A stretch of 64,000 nucleotides of DNA from Pseudarthrobacter sp. Fe7. Lineage in GTDB: Bacteria > Actinomycetota > Actinomycetes > Actinomycetales > Micrococcaceae. A program made the translations under genes and the position numbers. Position 1 is the stretch's first letter, and each line of letters opens with the position of its first letter. The DNA lies in contig CP099977.1 of NCBI GenBank assembly GCA_024372495.1, positions 806,001 through 870,000 on the forward strand, given 5' to 3'. Under the pieces are notes generated by a model that ran no database searches, was not told where the DNA came from, and saw only the letters and a list, made by a program, of their open reading frames with translations. Of the stretch, positions 1 through 10,166 are shown piece by piece.

Positions 1-530
1 TCCTGGTGCAGCTGGGTGCCATCAACATCAATGAAGCCGTGGGCGACCGGATCTTCTTCGTCACCGGCATCTCCACCCCGGGCATCGCGCCGGGCTGGGC
101 CCAATTCGTCGACATGCTGGCGCACTACGCGGTGCCCACCGTGGCCATCACGCTGGTTGGCTGGGGGGCCTACCAGATCGCGCAGCGGCAATACCTGCTG
201 GACAACGTGAACGCGGACTTTGTGCGTACCGCCCGAGCCAAGGGACTGACCAGGAACCAGGCGATTGCCCGGCACGCACTTCGCGTGTCTTTCATTCCGG
301 TGGCCCAGAGCATCGCCTTCACCATTCCCGCCATCTTCGCGGGCGGCTTCTTCGCCGAAAAGATCTTCGCGTGGCCGGGCGTGGGGTCCTGGAGCATCGA
401 TGCCATCTCGCTTCAGGACGTCAATGCCGCCACGGCCACACTGGCGTACGGCTCAGTGATCTTTGCCCTGGGCGCCATCCTGGCGGACTTCGCCACGACG
501 CTTGTCGACCCGAGAGTGCGGGTGCAGTAG
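1..530 (+). CDS. Peptide-type ABC transporter permease, OppB/DppB family (5' end outside window)
   Basis: Membrane subunit of an oligopeptide/dipeptide-class importer; it pairs with the second permease that follows. The frame is open from base 3 and stops at TAG 528-530, leaving about 175 C-terminal residues. The EAA-type coupling loop that docks on the ATPase is visible (RAKGLTRNQAIARHALR), followed by hydrophobic helices and the usual C-terminal DPRVR ending. The next ATG lies 2 bases downstream, so this is an operon. The N-terminal half is missing only because the window starts inside the gene. The substrate cannot be told from sequence. Confidence 0.9.
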   Translation, partial: LVQLGAININEAVGDRIFFVTGISTPGIAPGWAQFVDMLAHYAVPTVAITLVGWGAYQIAQRQYLLDNVNADFVRTARAKGLTRNQAIARHALRVSFIPVAQSIAFTIPAIFAGGFFAEKIFAWPGVGSWSIDAISLQDVNAATATLAYGSVIFALGAILADFATTLVDPRVRVQ

Positions 531-532
531 CC

Positions 533-1523
533 ATGACCAACCTGAACGCCGTTGACCCGGCAGCAGTGGCGCAGGACGCGCACCTGGAAAGCGCCGACGT
601 CGTCATTGGCAAAACCACTATTATCTTCCGCCGCTTCCTGCGCAACAAGACAGCAGTGGCGGGCCTGGCCATATTCCTGGCCCTGACTGTTTTCTCGTTC
701 ATCGGCGGGTTCTTCACCCAGTGGGACAAGGAAACCATCGATCCCTTCAACATCGGGATGCCGCCGTCGGCCGACCATTACCTCGGCACGTCACAGGCAG
801 GAATCGACCTGTACGCCATGACCGTGGAGGGCACCCGGATCTCCATCCTGATTGGCCTGGTGGTGGGCCTGGTATCGGTCCTGGTCGCCGCCGTCTATGG
901 CTGCACCATGGCCTACTTCGGCGGCAAAGTGGACAAGGTAATGCTGTTCATCCTCGAGGCGCTGATCATGATGCCGGCGCTCCTGGTGGTGGCTGTGGCC
1001 ACGAGCGGCGGAGCTGCCGGCCTGAAACGCGACCTTCCCTCATGGCTGCTGCTCATCATCGTCCTGCTGGTCTTCAGCTGGATGGGCACCGCACGGTTGA
1101 TCCGCTCCATGTCCATGTCCCTCATGCAGCGGGACTTCGTCAAGGCGGCCCAGTACATGGGCGTTCCGCCGCGCCGCATCGTCTGGCGGCACCTGGTGCC
1201 AAACATCGGCTCGCTGCTGATCCTGGATATCACCCGGGGCGTCACCGCCGCCATCCTCGCCGAGGTTGCCTTTTCCTTCATCGGCATCGGCATCAAGGTC
1301 CCGGACGTGAGCCTCGGCGTGCTGATCGGCGGCGCCACCTCGCAGGTGCAGACCTTCCCCTGGATGTTCTGGGTTCCGCTCACGGTCATGTTCCTGCTGA
1401 CCGGATCCCTGGCCATGATGAACGACGGCCTGCGCGATGCCTTCGATCCCAGCTCCAGGCTCCACCGGCAAAGCCAAGAAGGCCAAAGCCCGGAAAACCA
1501 CCGTGGAAAAGAAGACGGCATGA
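533..1523 (+). CDS. Peptide-type ABC transporter permease, OppC/DppC family, frameshifted near its C terminus
   Basis: Second membrane subunit of the importer. It has the N-terminal OppC-type helix, about six membrane segments and a coupling loop (YMGVPPRRIVWRHLVPN). As sequenced, the frame runs on past 1460 into the ATPase gene and looks like an 1125-residue fusion. Removing one G from AGGCT at 1457-1461 restores a Lys-rich tail ending at TGA 1521-1523, giving 329 codons, normal for the family. That stop overlaps the ATG of the next gene (ATGA), the usual coupling in such operons. The fusion is therefore judged an artefact. Confidence 0.88.
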
Positions 1524-3748
1524 GCAGCGAAATCACCACCGGAGCCACCGAACCAGCACGCCGGGACGTGGAGCGCCTGCATGTGGCGGGACTGCATGCC
1601 CCTGGCGACGCTGTCCTGTCCGTCCGGGACCTTCAGGTCCGCTTCAACTCGGAGAACGGCACGGTCCACGCCGTCCGGGGCGTCGACTTCGACTTGATGC
1701 CGGGCAAGACGCTGGGGATCGTGGGTGAATCGGGTTCCGGAAAGTCGGTCACCTCCCTGGCCATCATGGGACTCCTTCCGCCGGCCGCCCAGGTCTCCGG
1801 CTCCGTCCGGCTCAAGGGCCGGGAACTGCTGGGCCTGAGCGACAAGGCCATGTGCGAATACCGGGGCAATGAACTTGCCATGGTTTTCCAGGACCCGTTG
1901 TCGTCCCTCACGCCCGTGTTCACCGTGGGCACCCAGATCATCGAAGCACTCACCATCCACAACCCCGCAATGAGCCGGACGGCCAAAGAAGCCCGCGCCG
2001 TCGAGCTTCTGGCCATGGTGGGGATTCCCAGCCCCAAGGACAGGCTGAAAGCTTTCCCGCACGAGTTTTCCGGTGGCATGCGCCAGCGCGTCATGATCGC
2101 CATCGCCATCGCTAACAACCCGCGCGTCCTGATCGCGGATGAGCCCACGACGGCGCTGGACGTCACCATCCAGGCCCAGGTCCTCGAGGTGCTTCACACA
2201 GCGCAGGAGGAGACCGGCGCCGCGGTTGTGATGATCACTCACGATCTTGGCGTGGTGGCCGGGATGGCGGACGACATCATGGTCATGTATGCGGGCAAAC
2301 CGGTGGAATCCGGCGCCGTGGATGACATCTACTACAACCCGCGGATGCCCTACACCATGGGCCTGCTCGGTGCCGTGCCCCGCGTGGACGTGGCGGAGAA
2401 GTCCTCGCTCGTTCCCATTGAGGGCATGCCGCCCAACCTGCTGCACACCCCCACCGGGTGCTCGTTTGCTCCCCGGTGCCCCCTGGCCTCGGACGCCTGC
2501 CTGGACGGCGAACCCGCCCTGGTGGCCGTAGCGGGCACGGCCCTGCACAGCACGGCGGTGGACAACGGCGCGCTGCACCGGGCGGCCTGCATCAAGTCCG
2601 ATTCCCTGGGCGGAGCCGTGGATGTGCACGACGTGTTCGCCGCCCCGCCGGTGCCGGTATCCCGCTTCGACGCAATTCCCCGGGCCGAGCGGTCCACGGT
2701 GCTGCAGCTCAAGGACGTGCGGAAGCACTTCCCGCTGACCAAGGGCGCCCTCATCAAACGAACCATCGGCACGGTCAAGGCAGTGGACGGCCTGAGCTTC
2801 GACATCCGCGAAGGCGAATGCTTCTCCATCGTGGGCGAATCGGGATCGGGGAAGACCACCACCCTCCTGGAAATCATGGAGTTCCATCCGGACCAGGACG
2901 GCGAGGTGGTGATCGGCGGCCTGAGCAACAAGCAGGCGGCCGACGCCAAGACCAAGGGCAGGATGCGCCGCGAACTGCAGATGGTGTTCCAGGACCCCAC
3001 GGGCGCCCTGGACCCCCGGTTCACGGTTTACGAAGTCCTTGCCGAACCCCTGCAGAACGCGGGCATGGACCGGCCAGCCATCCGGAAGCGGATCATGGAG
3101 CTGATGAAGCTCGTGGGCCTGCAGCCGGACCACGTCAACCGCTTCCCCAACCAGTTCTCCGGCGGCCAGCGCCAGCGGATCGGGATTGCCCGCGCACTGG
3201 CGGTCAACCCCAAGCTCGTGGTCCTTGACGAGCCCGTCTCGGCCCTCGACGTGTCGGTCCAGGCCGGGGTCATCAACCTCCTGGACCACCTGCGCGCCGA
3301 ACTGGGCCTGAGCTACCTCCTGGTGGCCCACGACCTTTCGGTGGTGCGGCACATCTCCAACCGCGTGGCGGTCATGTACCTGGGGAAAATTGTGGAGATC
3401 GGTGCCGTGGACCGTGTGTTCTATAACCCCCGCCACCCCTATACCCGTGCTCTCCTCTCCGCGATCCCGGTGCCGGACCCGCAGCTGGAACGCACCCGCG
3501 AACGCATAATCCTCCAGGGCGACCTGCCCTCCCCGCTGCAGGCGCCCAAGGGCTGCAACTTTGCCACCCGTTGCCCTGTCTTCGCGGCCCTGCCGACGGC
3601 CAAGCAGGAGAGGTGCCTCAGCCTGGAACCGCCCCTGGAACCGGCGGCGTCCGCAACGGACCAGCAGTTCGCCTGCTTCTTTCCGGACGGGGAACTGGAT
3701 GAGGACATGCTGGTGGTCCACGAACCGGCGGACAACCATGCACCCTAG
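1520..3748 (+). CDS. ABC transporter ATP-binding protein, fused DppD-DppF type (two ATPase domains)
   Basis: Cytoplasmic ATPase of the peptide-type importer, 742 residues, with both nucleotide-binding domains in one chain. Domain 1 shows Walker A GESGSGKS, signature FSGGMRQR and Walker B VLIADEPTTALD. Domain 2 shows GESGSGKTTT, FSGGQRQR and LVVLDEPVSALD. Each is followed by the Cys-containing oligopeptide-transporter C-terminal motif (GCSFAPRCP, GCNFATRCP) seen in OppD/OppF. The ATG at 1520 overlaps the restored stop of the permease gene by four bases. Fused double ATPases of this type are common in actinobacteria. Confidence 0.92.
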   Translation: MSSEITTGATEPARRDVERLHVAGLHAPGDAVLSVRDLQVRFNSENGTVHAVRGVDFDLMPGKTLGIVGESGSGKSVTSLAIMGLLPPAAQVSGSVRLKGRELLGLSDKAMCEYRGNELAMVFQDPLSSLTPVFTVGTQIIEALTIHNPAMSRTAKEARAVELLAMVGIPSPKDRLKAFPHEFSGGMRQRVMIAIAIANNPRVLIADEPTTALDVTIQAQVLEVLHTAQEETGAAVVMITHDLGVVAGMADDIMVMYAGKPVESGAVDDIYYNPRMPYTMGLLGAVPRVDVAEKSSLVPIEGMPPNLLHTPTGCSFAPRCPLASDACLDGEPALVAVAGTALHSTAVDNGALHRAACIKSDSLGGAVDVHDVFAAPPVPVSRFDAIPRAERSTVLQLKDVRKHFPLTKGALIKRTIGTVKAVDGLSFDIREGECFSIVGESGSGKTTTLLEIMEFHPDQDGEVVIGGLSNKQAADAKTKGRMRRELQMVFQDPTGALDPRFTVYEVLAEPLQNAGMDRPAIRKRIMELMKLVGLQPDHVNRFPNQFSGGQRQRIGIARALAVNPKLVVLDEPVSALDVSVQAGVINLLDHLRAELGLSYLLVAHDLSVVRHISNRVAVMYLGKIVEIGAVDRVFYNPRHPYTRALLSAIPVPDPQLERTRERIILQGDLPSPLQAPKGCNFATRCPVFAALPTAKQERCLSLEPPLEPAASATDQQFACFFPDGELDEDMLVVHEPADNHAP

Positions 3749-3799
3749 GATTTTTCGAACCCCATGCACCACCACTCGCACCTATTGAAGGGAAAACCC

Positions 3800-5517
3800 A
3801 TGAGGAAACTGAACAGGATCGGCGGGGCTGCAGCCATTGCCGCGGCCCTGGCGCTGACGGCCTGCGGCGGTGGCGGTGCCAGCGGCCCCCAAACAGCCAA
3901 GGCGGAAGCATCCGGAGGCGACCTCTCCAAGCTGATCAGCATCAATGAGAAGCCGGCCGCCGACCTCCAGCAGGGCGGCAAGGTCACCCTTCCACTGGGC
4001 AACATCGGGCCGGACTTCAACGGGTTCTCCAACAACGGCAACAGCGCGGACAACTCCGCCCTGCAGATCCCCATGAACCCGGTCGCCATGAACAGCGGCG
4101 GCATCGGCGGCTGCTGGAAGGTGGACTTCAAGGGCAAGGTCACCTCGAACCCGGACTTCTGCGAATCTGTGAAGAGCGAGGTGAAGGACGGCAAGCAGAC
4201 CATCACCATCGAGGTCAACCCCAAGGCCACCTACAACGACGGCACCCCCATCGATGTGAAGGCCTTCAAGAACACCTGGAACATCCTCAAGAGCCCGGAC
4301 GCCGGCTACGACATCGTGAGCTCCGGCGCCTACGAATTCGTCGATTCCGTTGAGGCAGGCAGCAGCGACAAAGAGGTCATCGTCAAGACCTCCCGTCCGG
4401 TCTTCCCGGTCGACTCGCTGTTCTTCGGACTGATCCACCCCGCTGTCAACACCCCTGAAATCTTCAACAACGGCTTCAACGGCAACATGCACCCGGAGTG
4501 GATGGCCGGCCCCTTCAAGCTGGACCAGTACGACACTGCGGCCAAGACCGTGACCCTGGTGCCGAACGACAAGTGGTGGGGCCAGAAGCCGGTCCTCTCC
4601 AACGTCGTCTTCCGGCAGCTGGAAACCAGTGCGCAGATCGCGGCGTTCAAGAATGGTGAGATCGATGCCATGTCCGCCAACACCATCTCGCTGTACAAGC
4701 AGGCCTGGACGGCACCAAGGACACGGACATCCGCCGCGGCCAGCGCCTCTTCGCCGGCGGCCTGAACCTGAACGCCCAGCGCATCACCGACGTCAACGTC
4801 CGCAAGGCCATCTTTGCCGCCGTGGACCGCGAAGCCATTCGGAAGGTCCGTTTCAACGGGCTGAACTGGGAGGAGCCCAGCTCCGGTTCCATGATGCTGC
4901 TGCCGTTCTCCGACTACTACCAGGACAACTACCCGGTCAAGGAAACGGGCCCGGACGCCGCCAAGAAGGTCCTCACCGACGCCGGCTACACGGCCAACGC
5001 CAACGGCATCATGGAGAAGGGCGGCAAGCCCGCCGCCTTCAAGATCAGCAACTTCGGTGACGACCCCACCACCCTGGCCGTCGCACAGACGCTGCAGAAG
5101 CAGCTCCAGGCCGGCGGTATGGATGTCGGGATCGACCAGCGGGCCTCCGCTGACTTCGGCAAGGTCCTGGGCAGCCGCGAATTCGATCTGAGCATCTCCG
5201 GTTACACCGTGGGCCCGGACGCAACGGATGCGGTCAAGCAGTACTACGACTCCAAGACCAACGAAAACAAGCTGGGCGACGCCGACCTGGACAAGAAGAT
5301 TGCCGACCTCGCCTCCATCGAGGACAACGCGGCCCGCAACAAGGCTGCCATGGACGTGGAGAAGGAGCACATGGCGAAGTACTACTCCATGGGCGTGGTC
5401 TTCAACGGCCCGCAGATCTCGTTCGTCCGCACCGGCCTGGCCAACTACGGTCCTTCCCTGTTCCAGAGCACCTCGCAGGTTCCGGACTGGACCACCATCG
5501 GCTGGGTCAAGAAGTAA
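3800..5517 (+). CDS. Solute-binding lipoprotein of family 5 (peptide ABC transporter), one-base frameshift
   Basis: Extracellular, lipid-anchored receptor for the importer encoded just upstream. The chosen ATG at 3800 follows a GAAGGGAA ribosome site and opens a lipoprotein signal peptide with lipobox LTAC (Cys at about residue 20). The family 5 pattern (substrate cleft, conserved YNDGTPIDVKAFKNTW segment) is seen. The frame breaks at CAGGCCTGG (4701-4707); adding one C there joins it to the downstream frame that ends at TAA 5515-5517, giving 572 residues. An earlier in-frame ATG at 3764 has no good ribosome site. Ligand unknown. Confidence 0.87.
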
Positions 5518-5551
5518 CCACCGTTCCTGCGGCTTAGCCGCATAACGCAAC

Positions 5552-5582
5552 GCCGGCACCCCTGTCCACCAGGGGTGCCGGC
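5552..5582 (+). terminator. Rho-independent-like terminator after the ABC operon
   Basis: Perfect 13-bp inverted repeat, left arm 5552-5564 (GCCGGCACCCCTG), 5-base loop, right arm 5570-5582. It lies 34 bases after the stop of the binding-protein gene. There is no T-run, which is common for actinobacterial terminators. Confidence 0.8.
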
Positions 5583-5617
5583 CCCTAAGCGCGCGGGGCC
5601 GGGGGTAGCGTAGTTCC

Positions 5618-6691
5618 ATGACCGGTACCGAAGGGGACCCCCGCACCATCCGCACCGCCGTCGTCGGCTACGGGCTTGCCGGCAGCGTATTCCACGCGCC
5701 GCTGCTGGCAGCCAACACCAGCTACTCGCTGGACGCCATTGCAACGTCCGACGCCGGGCGGCAGGCGGCTGCCTCGTCCCGGCTTCCCGGGGTGGAGGTG
5801 GTGCGCGACGGCGCCGCGGTCCTTGAGCGGGCCGCTCACCTTGACCTTGTGGTCCTGGCGACGCCGCCAATGACCCACTACCCCCTGGCCAAAGCTGCGT
5901 TGGAGGCGGGGCTTGACGTGGTGGTGGACAAGCCGTTCGCGCTCACCAGTGGGCAGGGACAGGAGCCGGCTGCCTTGGCGCAGCAACTGGGCCGGGTGCT
6001 GACCGTATTCCAGAACCGCAGGTGGGACGGTGACTTCCTCACCCTCCGAAAGCTTCTGGCCGCCCAGGCCTTGGGCAAGGTGACCCGGTACGAGTCGCGG
6101 TTCGAGCGCTGGTCCCCGGCCATCGCCAAGGCGTGGAAGGCACGGGCCACCGCTGTGGACGGGGGAGGCGTCCTGTTCGACCTGGGCAGCCACCTGATCG
6201 ACCAGGCGCTGCAGCTTTTTGGCCCGGCCACCGTCCTTCACGCGGAGTTGACCGCGCGGCGGTCCGACGAGCGCGCCGATGATGACGCGTTCCTGGTCCT
6301 GCGGCACCATTCCGGAGTGATCAGCCACCTGGCGATGAACTTGTTGTGCGCCCAGCAGGGACCCCGCTTCCGGGTGCTGGGCTCGATCTGCGGTTACACC
6401 AAGAACGGGGTGGATCCGCAGGAGCCCTACATCGTGGCCGGCGGCAGCCCCCTGGACAGGGACTACGGTGTGGAGGCGCCGGAATGGGCGGGACTGCTGG
6501 GACGCGACGGCCACCTGGATAAACTTCCCACCGAACGAGGGAACTACCCGGAGTTCTACCGGATCCTGGCGCACAAGATCCTCGACGGCGGCGCAGGGTC
6601 GTCCCTGCCCCTCCCGGTAAATCCGGGGGATGCCGTCGAGGTCCTGAGAATCATTGAAAAGGCACGCGAACTGGCGTCGCATGGGACTTAA
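5618..6691 (+). CDS. Gfo/Idh/MocA-family NAD(P)-dependent oxidoreductase
   Basis: Soluble dehydrogenase of the glucose-fructose oxidoreductase class, 357 residues, intact. The N-terminal Rossmann fold shows the nucleotide loop GYGLAGSVFHAPLL, the family VVDKPFALT motif near residue 105 carries the catalytic-type Lys, and the C-terminal domain has the usual DLGSHLIDQAL segment. The ATG at 5618 is the first in frame. It stands alone between the ABC terminator and the convergent ald gene; substrate unknown, most likely a sugar or inositol derivative by family. Confidence 0.88.
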   Translation: MTGTEGDPRTIRTAVVGYGLAGSVFHAPLLAANTSYSLDAIATSDAGRQAAASSRLPGVEVVRDGAAVLERAAHLDLVVLATPPMTHYPLAKAALEAGLDVVVDKPFALTSGQGQEPAALAQQLGRVLTVFQNRRWDGDFLTLRKLLAAQALGKVTRYESRFERWSPAIAKAWKARATAVDGGGVLFDLGSHLIDQALQLFGPATVLHAELTARRSDERADDDAFLVLRHHSGVISHLAMNLLCAQQGPRFRVLGSICGYTKNGVDPQEPYIVAGGSPLDRDYGVEAPEWAGLLGRDGHLDKLPTERGNYPEFYRILAHKILDGGAGSSLPLPVNPGDAVEVLRIIEKARELASHGT

Positions 6692-6716
6692 CCGGAAACG
6701 CCGAACGACAGGCATC

Positions 6717-6757
6717 CGGCAGCGTGCGTCAAAGCGACGAAGGAGCAGCACGCAGAG
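6717..6757. repeat. REP-like dispersed repeat, copy A (between convergent genes)
   Basis: A 41-base stretch in the gap between the oxidoreductase and ald that closely matches 55561-55602 inside jetB (three substitutions and one gap by eye). It begins CGGCAGCGTGCGTC and ends AGCACGCAGAG, and the outer GCGTGC and GCACGC can pair, so it can fold into a hairpin. Such elements are typical intergenic repeats; the function is unknown. Confidence 0.6.
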
Positions 6758-6802
6758 GACGTCTGTCGTCCGGCGCAGCAGGACGAGCAGCGGACGAGGA
6801 GA

Positions 6803-7921
6803 CTAGGCGGAGACCAGTTCGTGCCAGTCGGCCACGAGGGGCAGGTTGTGGGCCTCGGATACGGAGTGGTGTGCCACGTGGCCGGCTGCGATGTTGAGGC
6901 CGGCAGCCAGGGCGGGGTCGCGGTCGAAGGCGGCCTTGACGCCCAGGTTGGCCAGGGACACGGCGTAGCGGAGGGTCACGTTGGTCAGCGCGTAGGTGGA
7001 GGTGTTGGGGACGGCGCCGGGCATGTTGGCCACGCAGTAGAAGATGGTGTTGTGCACCTTGTACGTGGGTTCCTGGTGCGTGGTGGGGTGGGTGTCCTGG
7101 AAGCAGCCGCCCTGGTCCACGGCGATGTCCACCAGGACCGATCCGGGCTTCATGCGGGCCACGAGGTCGTTGGTGACCAGCTTGGGGGCCTTGGCGCCGG
7201 GGATGAGGACGGAGCCGATCACCAGGTCGGCGTCAACCACTGACTTTTCGATCTCGTACTTGTTGGAGGCAACGGTCTTCAGCCGGCCCTGGTACTGGGC
7301 GTCCAGTTCGCGCAGGCGGTTGATGTTGATGTCCAGGATAGTGACGTCGGCACCCAGGCCCAGGGCCATGGCTGCGGCGTTGGTGCCGGCAACACCGGCG
7401 CCCAGGACTACCACCTTCGCGGGGCGTACGCCGGGCACGCCGCCCAGCAGGACACCCTTGCCGCCGGCGGGGGCCATCAGGGACGTTGCACCCACCTGGA
7501 CGGACAGGCGGCCCGCGACCTCGGACATCGGAGCGAGCAGCGGCAGCGAGCGGCCCTCCTGCACGGTTTCGTAGGCGATGGCGGTGACGCCGGAATTGAT
7601 GAGCTCGGTGGTGAGCTCCGGCTCGGCGGCCAGGTGCAGGTAGGTGAAGAGGATCAGGCCCTTGCGAAAGCGGTGGTATTCGGACTTGATGGGCTCCTTG
7701 ACCTTCATCACCATGTCCGCGCGCGCCCAGACGTCATCGGCCTCGTTGACGATCTCGGCGCCGGCGATCGAGTATTCCTCGTCGGTGATACCCGAGCCCA
7801 CGCCGGCCCCGCGCTCTACCAGGACGGTGTGTCCGTGGGTGCGGAACTCGTGGACGCCGGCCGCGGTAATGGCCACGCGGAATTCGTTGTTCTTGATTTC
7901 TTTGGGGACGCCGATGATCAT
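6803..7921 (-). CDS. ald: Alanine dehydrogenase
   Basis: NAD-dependent oxidative deamination of L-alanine to pyruvate and ammonia, and the reverse. At 372 residues it matches the family length. Visible features are the N-terminal [14 protein letters not shown] motif, substrate-binding Lys/His in the MKVKEP and [11 protein letters not shown] regions, the Rossmann loop [13 protein letters not shown] and the C-terminal LPNTST-like motif [14 protein letters not shown]. The ATG at 7921 is chosen over an upstream in-frame start because it has a GGAGCAG ribosome site and begins with the conserved N terminus. It is divergent from a PucR-type regulator, which probably controls it through the palindrome at 8069-8105. 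Confidence 0.96.
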   Translation of the reverse strand: MIIGVPKEIKNNEFRVAITAAGVHEFRTHGHTVLVERGAGVGSGITDEEYSIAGAEIVNEADDVWARADMVMKVKEPIKSEYHRFRKGLILFTYLHLAAEPELTTELINSGVTAIAYETVQEGRSLPLLAPMSEVAGRLSVQVGATSLMAPAGGKGVLLGGVPGVRPAKVVVLGAGVAGTNAAAMALGLGADVTILDININRLRELDAQYQGRLKTVASNKYEIEKSVVDADLVIGSVLIPGAKAPKLVTNDLVARMKPGSVLVDIAVDQGGCFQDTHPTTHQEPTYKVHNTIFYCVANMPGAVPNTSTYALTNVTLRYAVSLANLGVKAAFDRDPALAAGLNIAAGHVAHHSVSEAHNLPLVADWHELVSA

Positions 7922-8068
7922 CGTCTGCTCCAGTTTTTGGGGCCGGTAGGCCGGAAAGGCGGAAGGATTTTCGTGTTTCAACGATAAATCCGGCTGTGAG
8001 CCAGGCGACATGATGGTGCGCCGGGCCGCCCCCGAAATCCTGTAATTCCGCGGTTTTTGACCCGCTTG

Positions 8069-8105
8069 ACTCGACACCTGTCGAGTCCTGAAGCGTCAGG
8101 TGTCG
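8069..8105. promoter_or_regulatory. Operator-like nested palindromes between ald and the PucR gene
   Basis: GACTCGACA (8069-8077), two bases, then TGTCGAGTC (8080-8088) is a perfect 9-bp inverted repeat. A second repeat pairs CGACACCTG (8072-8080) with CAGGTGTCG (8097-8105). It lies in the only control region of the divergent pair ald/pucR, so it is a likely binding site for that regulator. The assignment to PucR is inference. Confidence 0.65.
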
Positions 8106-8153
8106 CCTCGTGTCCGTTCGTTCGCGGGTCCTCCCGGGCAGTAATGTTGGCCC

Positions 8154-9372
8154 ATGCAGCAGCAGGGTGTGGAACAGCTCGTAGAACAGGTGGCGCAGAA
8201 GCTGGGCCGCGGCCTCTCGCTCGAGGACCTGGACGGCCTGCTCCTCGCCTACAGCTCCAACCAGTCCCACGCCGACCGGGTTCGGGTGAATTTCCTGTTG
8301 AGCAAGAAGGTTCCGGCGGACGTGAGTGCATGGCAGCTCTCGCATGGCATCGCTACCGCCGTGCGTCCCGTGGTGGTTCCGGCGAACCCGGACCTGGGCA
8401 TGCTGGGCCGGGTCTGCGTTCCGCTGATGGTGCGCGGCTTCCGCGTGGGCTACCTCTGGGTGCAGCAGGACTCGGCCGAGGAAAGCCCGACGCCGATCCT
8501 CACCCAGTTGCCGGGCGTCAACCACGAGCTGGGCTGCTGTCCGGGCTCCTGCTTGACTCCAACACTGCCGAATCCGAATTCCGGCGCGGCCGGGAGCGTG
8601 AGTTCCTGGCGGCGTGTGCCGGCGAACCCAACGCGGTAGCTGCCGTGGCCGGCTGGAAGGAAGTCCAGGGCAGGGGACCATGGCAGATGGTCACCGTACT
8701 GGACGCTGACGGCTGGGCCAGCGGTCCGGACCCCATAGCGTCAACCCTGATCCACCGGTCCACCGCGCTCCAGGCCACGGTGGGCGTGGACGCCGCCCTG
8801 TTCAGCGCAGGCACGGAAACGCATTCGGTGGTGTTGTTCCGCGAATCCACCGGCCGGGCCAACCACGCCCAGGTCCTGGTGCACTACCAGCTGGCTGGCC
8901 AAGCGCTCGGGCCGTCCGGTCCACCGGATCATCCTTGGCATCAGCGAGGGCTTCGCGAAGACCCGCCAGCTCTACGAGGCGTACCGGCAGTCGCGGATGG
9001 CGGCCCAGGCCGCCGCGGTGGATCCCCGGCTCGGTGAGCTGGTGGACTGCAGGGCCACGGGCGTGTACCAGCTGCTCGCGTCCGCCGGGGGTGGGGTGGG
9101 TGCGTGGGCGGACTCCGGGTCGGTGTATTTCCGGATGCTTGAGGACCACGACCGCAACGGCGAGCTCATTCCCGTCCTGGAGCCTGCTCTATGACAATGA
9201 CGGGTCGGTCCAGGACGTCGCCACCAAGCTGCATCTGCACCGCAGCAGCATCTACAACAGGCTGGGGCGGATCCGGCAGCTGCTGGGGGTGGACCCCCTC
9301 AAGGGGATGCCCCGGCTGGAACTGCACGCCGCCCTCAAGATGCGGCGCTGGGCAGCCCGGCCCAGGATTTGA
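8154..9372 (+). CDS. PucR-family transcriptional regulator, probable regulator of ald; three frameshifts
   Basis: DNA-binding activator of the PucR/CdaR type. The restored protein is about 405 residues with a C-terminal helix-turn-helix (VATKLHLHRSSIYNRLGRI) typical of the family. The frame breaks at 8531-8534 (one base lost in GGGC), at 8909-8913 (one base gained in GGGCC) and at 9181-9185 (AGCCT for AGCT, giving VLELLYDNDGS). The three corrections give a whole number of codons. ATG 8154 is the first start. The position opposite ald and the palindrome between them suggest it senses alanine or a related metabolite; that is inference. Its end overlaps the convergent hydrolase by 38 bases. Confidence 0.82.
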
Positions 9373-10166
9373 TGGCGTCGGCCACCTGCCGCGGGCGCAG
9401 GTGCTGGGCCACATGTCCGGCGCGCTGGATCTCCGCAAAACTTCCCCGTGGCACCACCTGCGAGAGCCGGAGGGACCAATCGGCGCCCGCCACTTGGTCG
9501 TGGTTGCCCCGCAGCACCAGGACAGGCACATTGATCCCTGCCAGCCGCTGCTCCGTGGGGTAGGACATCATCACCGGGAGTTCGGTGAAGTACCAGCGCG
9601 GTCCGCAGCGGAAGTAGTCCGAGAACACGATCCAGTTGGACCCGGCACTCTCCCTGAGGACGGCGTCCAGGAAGAGCGCGAGGCCCTGCCGCCGTACGTT
9701 CCGGTACCGCGAGTCCACCACCGGGCCCATGAGCGCCAGCCGTTGGAGCCTGCCCCGGGGCGTAGAGCGCGGCCTCGATGGCGAACTGCGCGCCCATGGA
9801 ATGCCCCACCAGGATGTATGAACGAATACTGCTCGTCTTCAGCGCCTGGGCGATGAAGGCGCCGTAGTCCTCCACGGACAGCTGCCGCTCCGGCCTGGGG
9901 GTTCCGGCGAACCCCGGCAGGTCAAGCGAATAGGTAGGGGCAACAGCGGCGAGTTCACCGTGCAGGCGCCGAAGGTAGCGGTGGGAGACGCCGATGCCAT
10001 GGATGAGGATATAGGCGGGTGCTGCCGGGGCAGCGGCGGCGTCCGGCCCGGGTGCGGGTGTCCCGTCAGCCCAAAGGATCCGGCCCTTGAGCCCGTGGCC
10101 TTCCACGTCGGCCGACCGCAGGCGGGCCTCTTTCCGGCGCTGCGGCCACGCCATTCGTGCCCGCAC
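9335..10166 (-). CDS. Alpha/beta-fold hydrolase, frameshifted
   Basis: Serine hydrolase with the oxyanion motif ILIHGIG, nucleophile elbow GHSMG and a C-terminal HVAQ catalytic-His region (AGHVAQHL). The frame breaks at 9747-9751, where AGCCT should read AGCT (YAPGQLQRLALMGPV after correction), giving about 276 residues. The GTG at 10166 overlaps the stop of the upstream HTH gene as TAGTG; ATG 10154 is an alternative start. Substrate unknown. It could be an esterase, lactonase or haloalkane-type enzyme; no motif decides. Confidence 0.8.

Noticed and set aside
371..3748. A single 1125-residue permease-ATPase fusion protein
   Set aside because: The join depends on one extra G at 1457-1461; without it both genes have normal ends and an ATGA overlap.
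1040..3781. Long antisense ORF of 913 codons on the minus strand
   Set aside because: Composition rich in His, Gly and Val with no family match; it is the mirror frame of the ATPase gene, common in GC-rich DNA.
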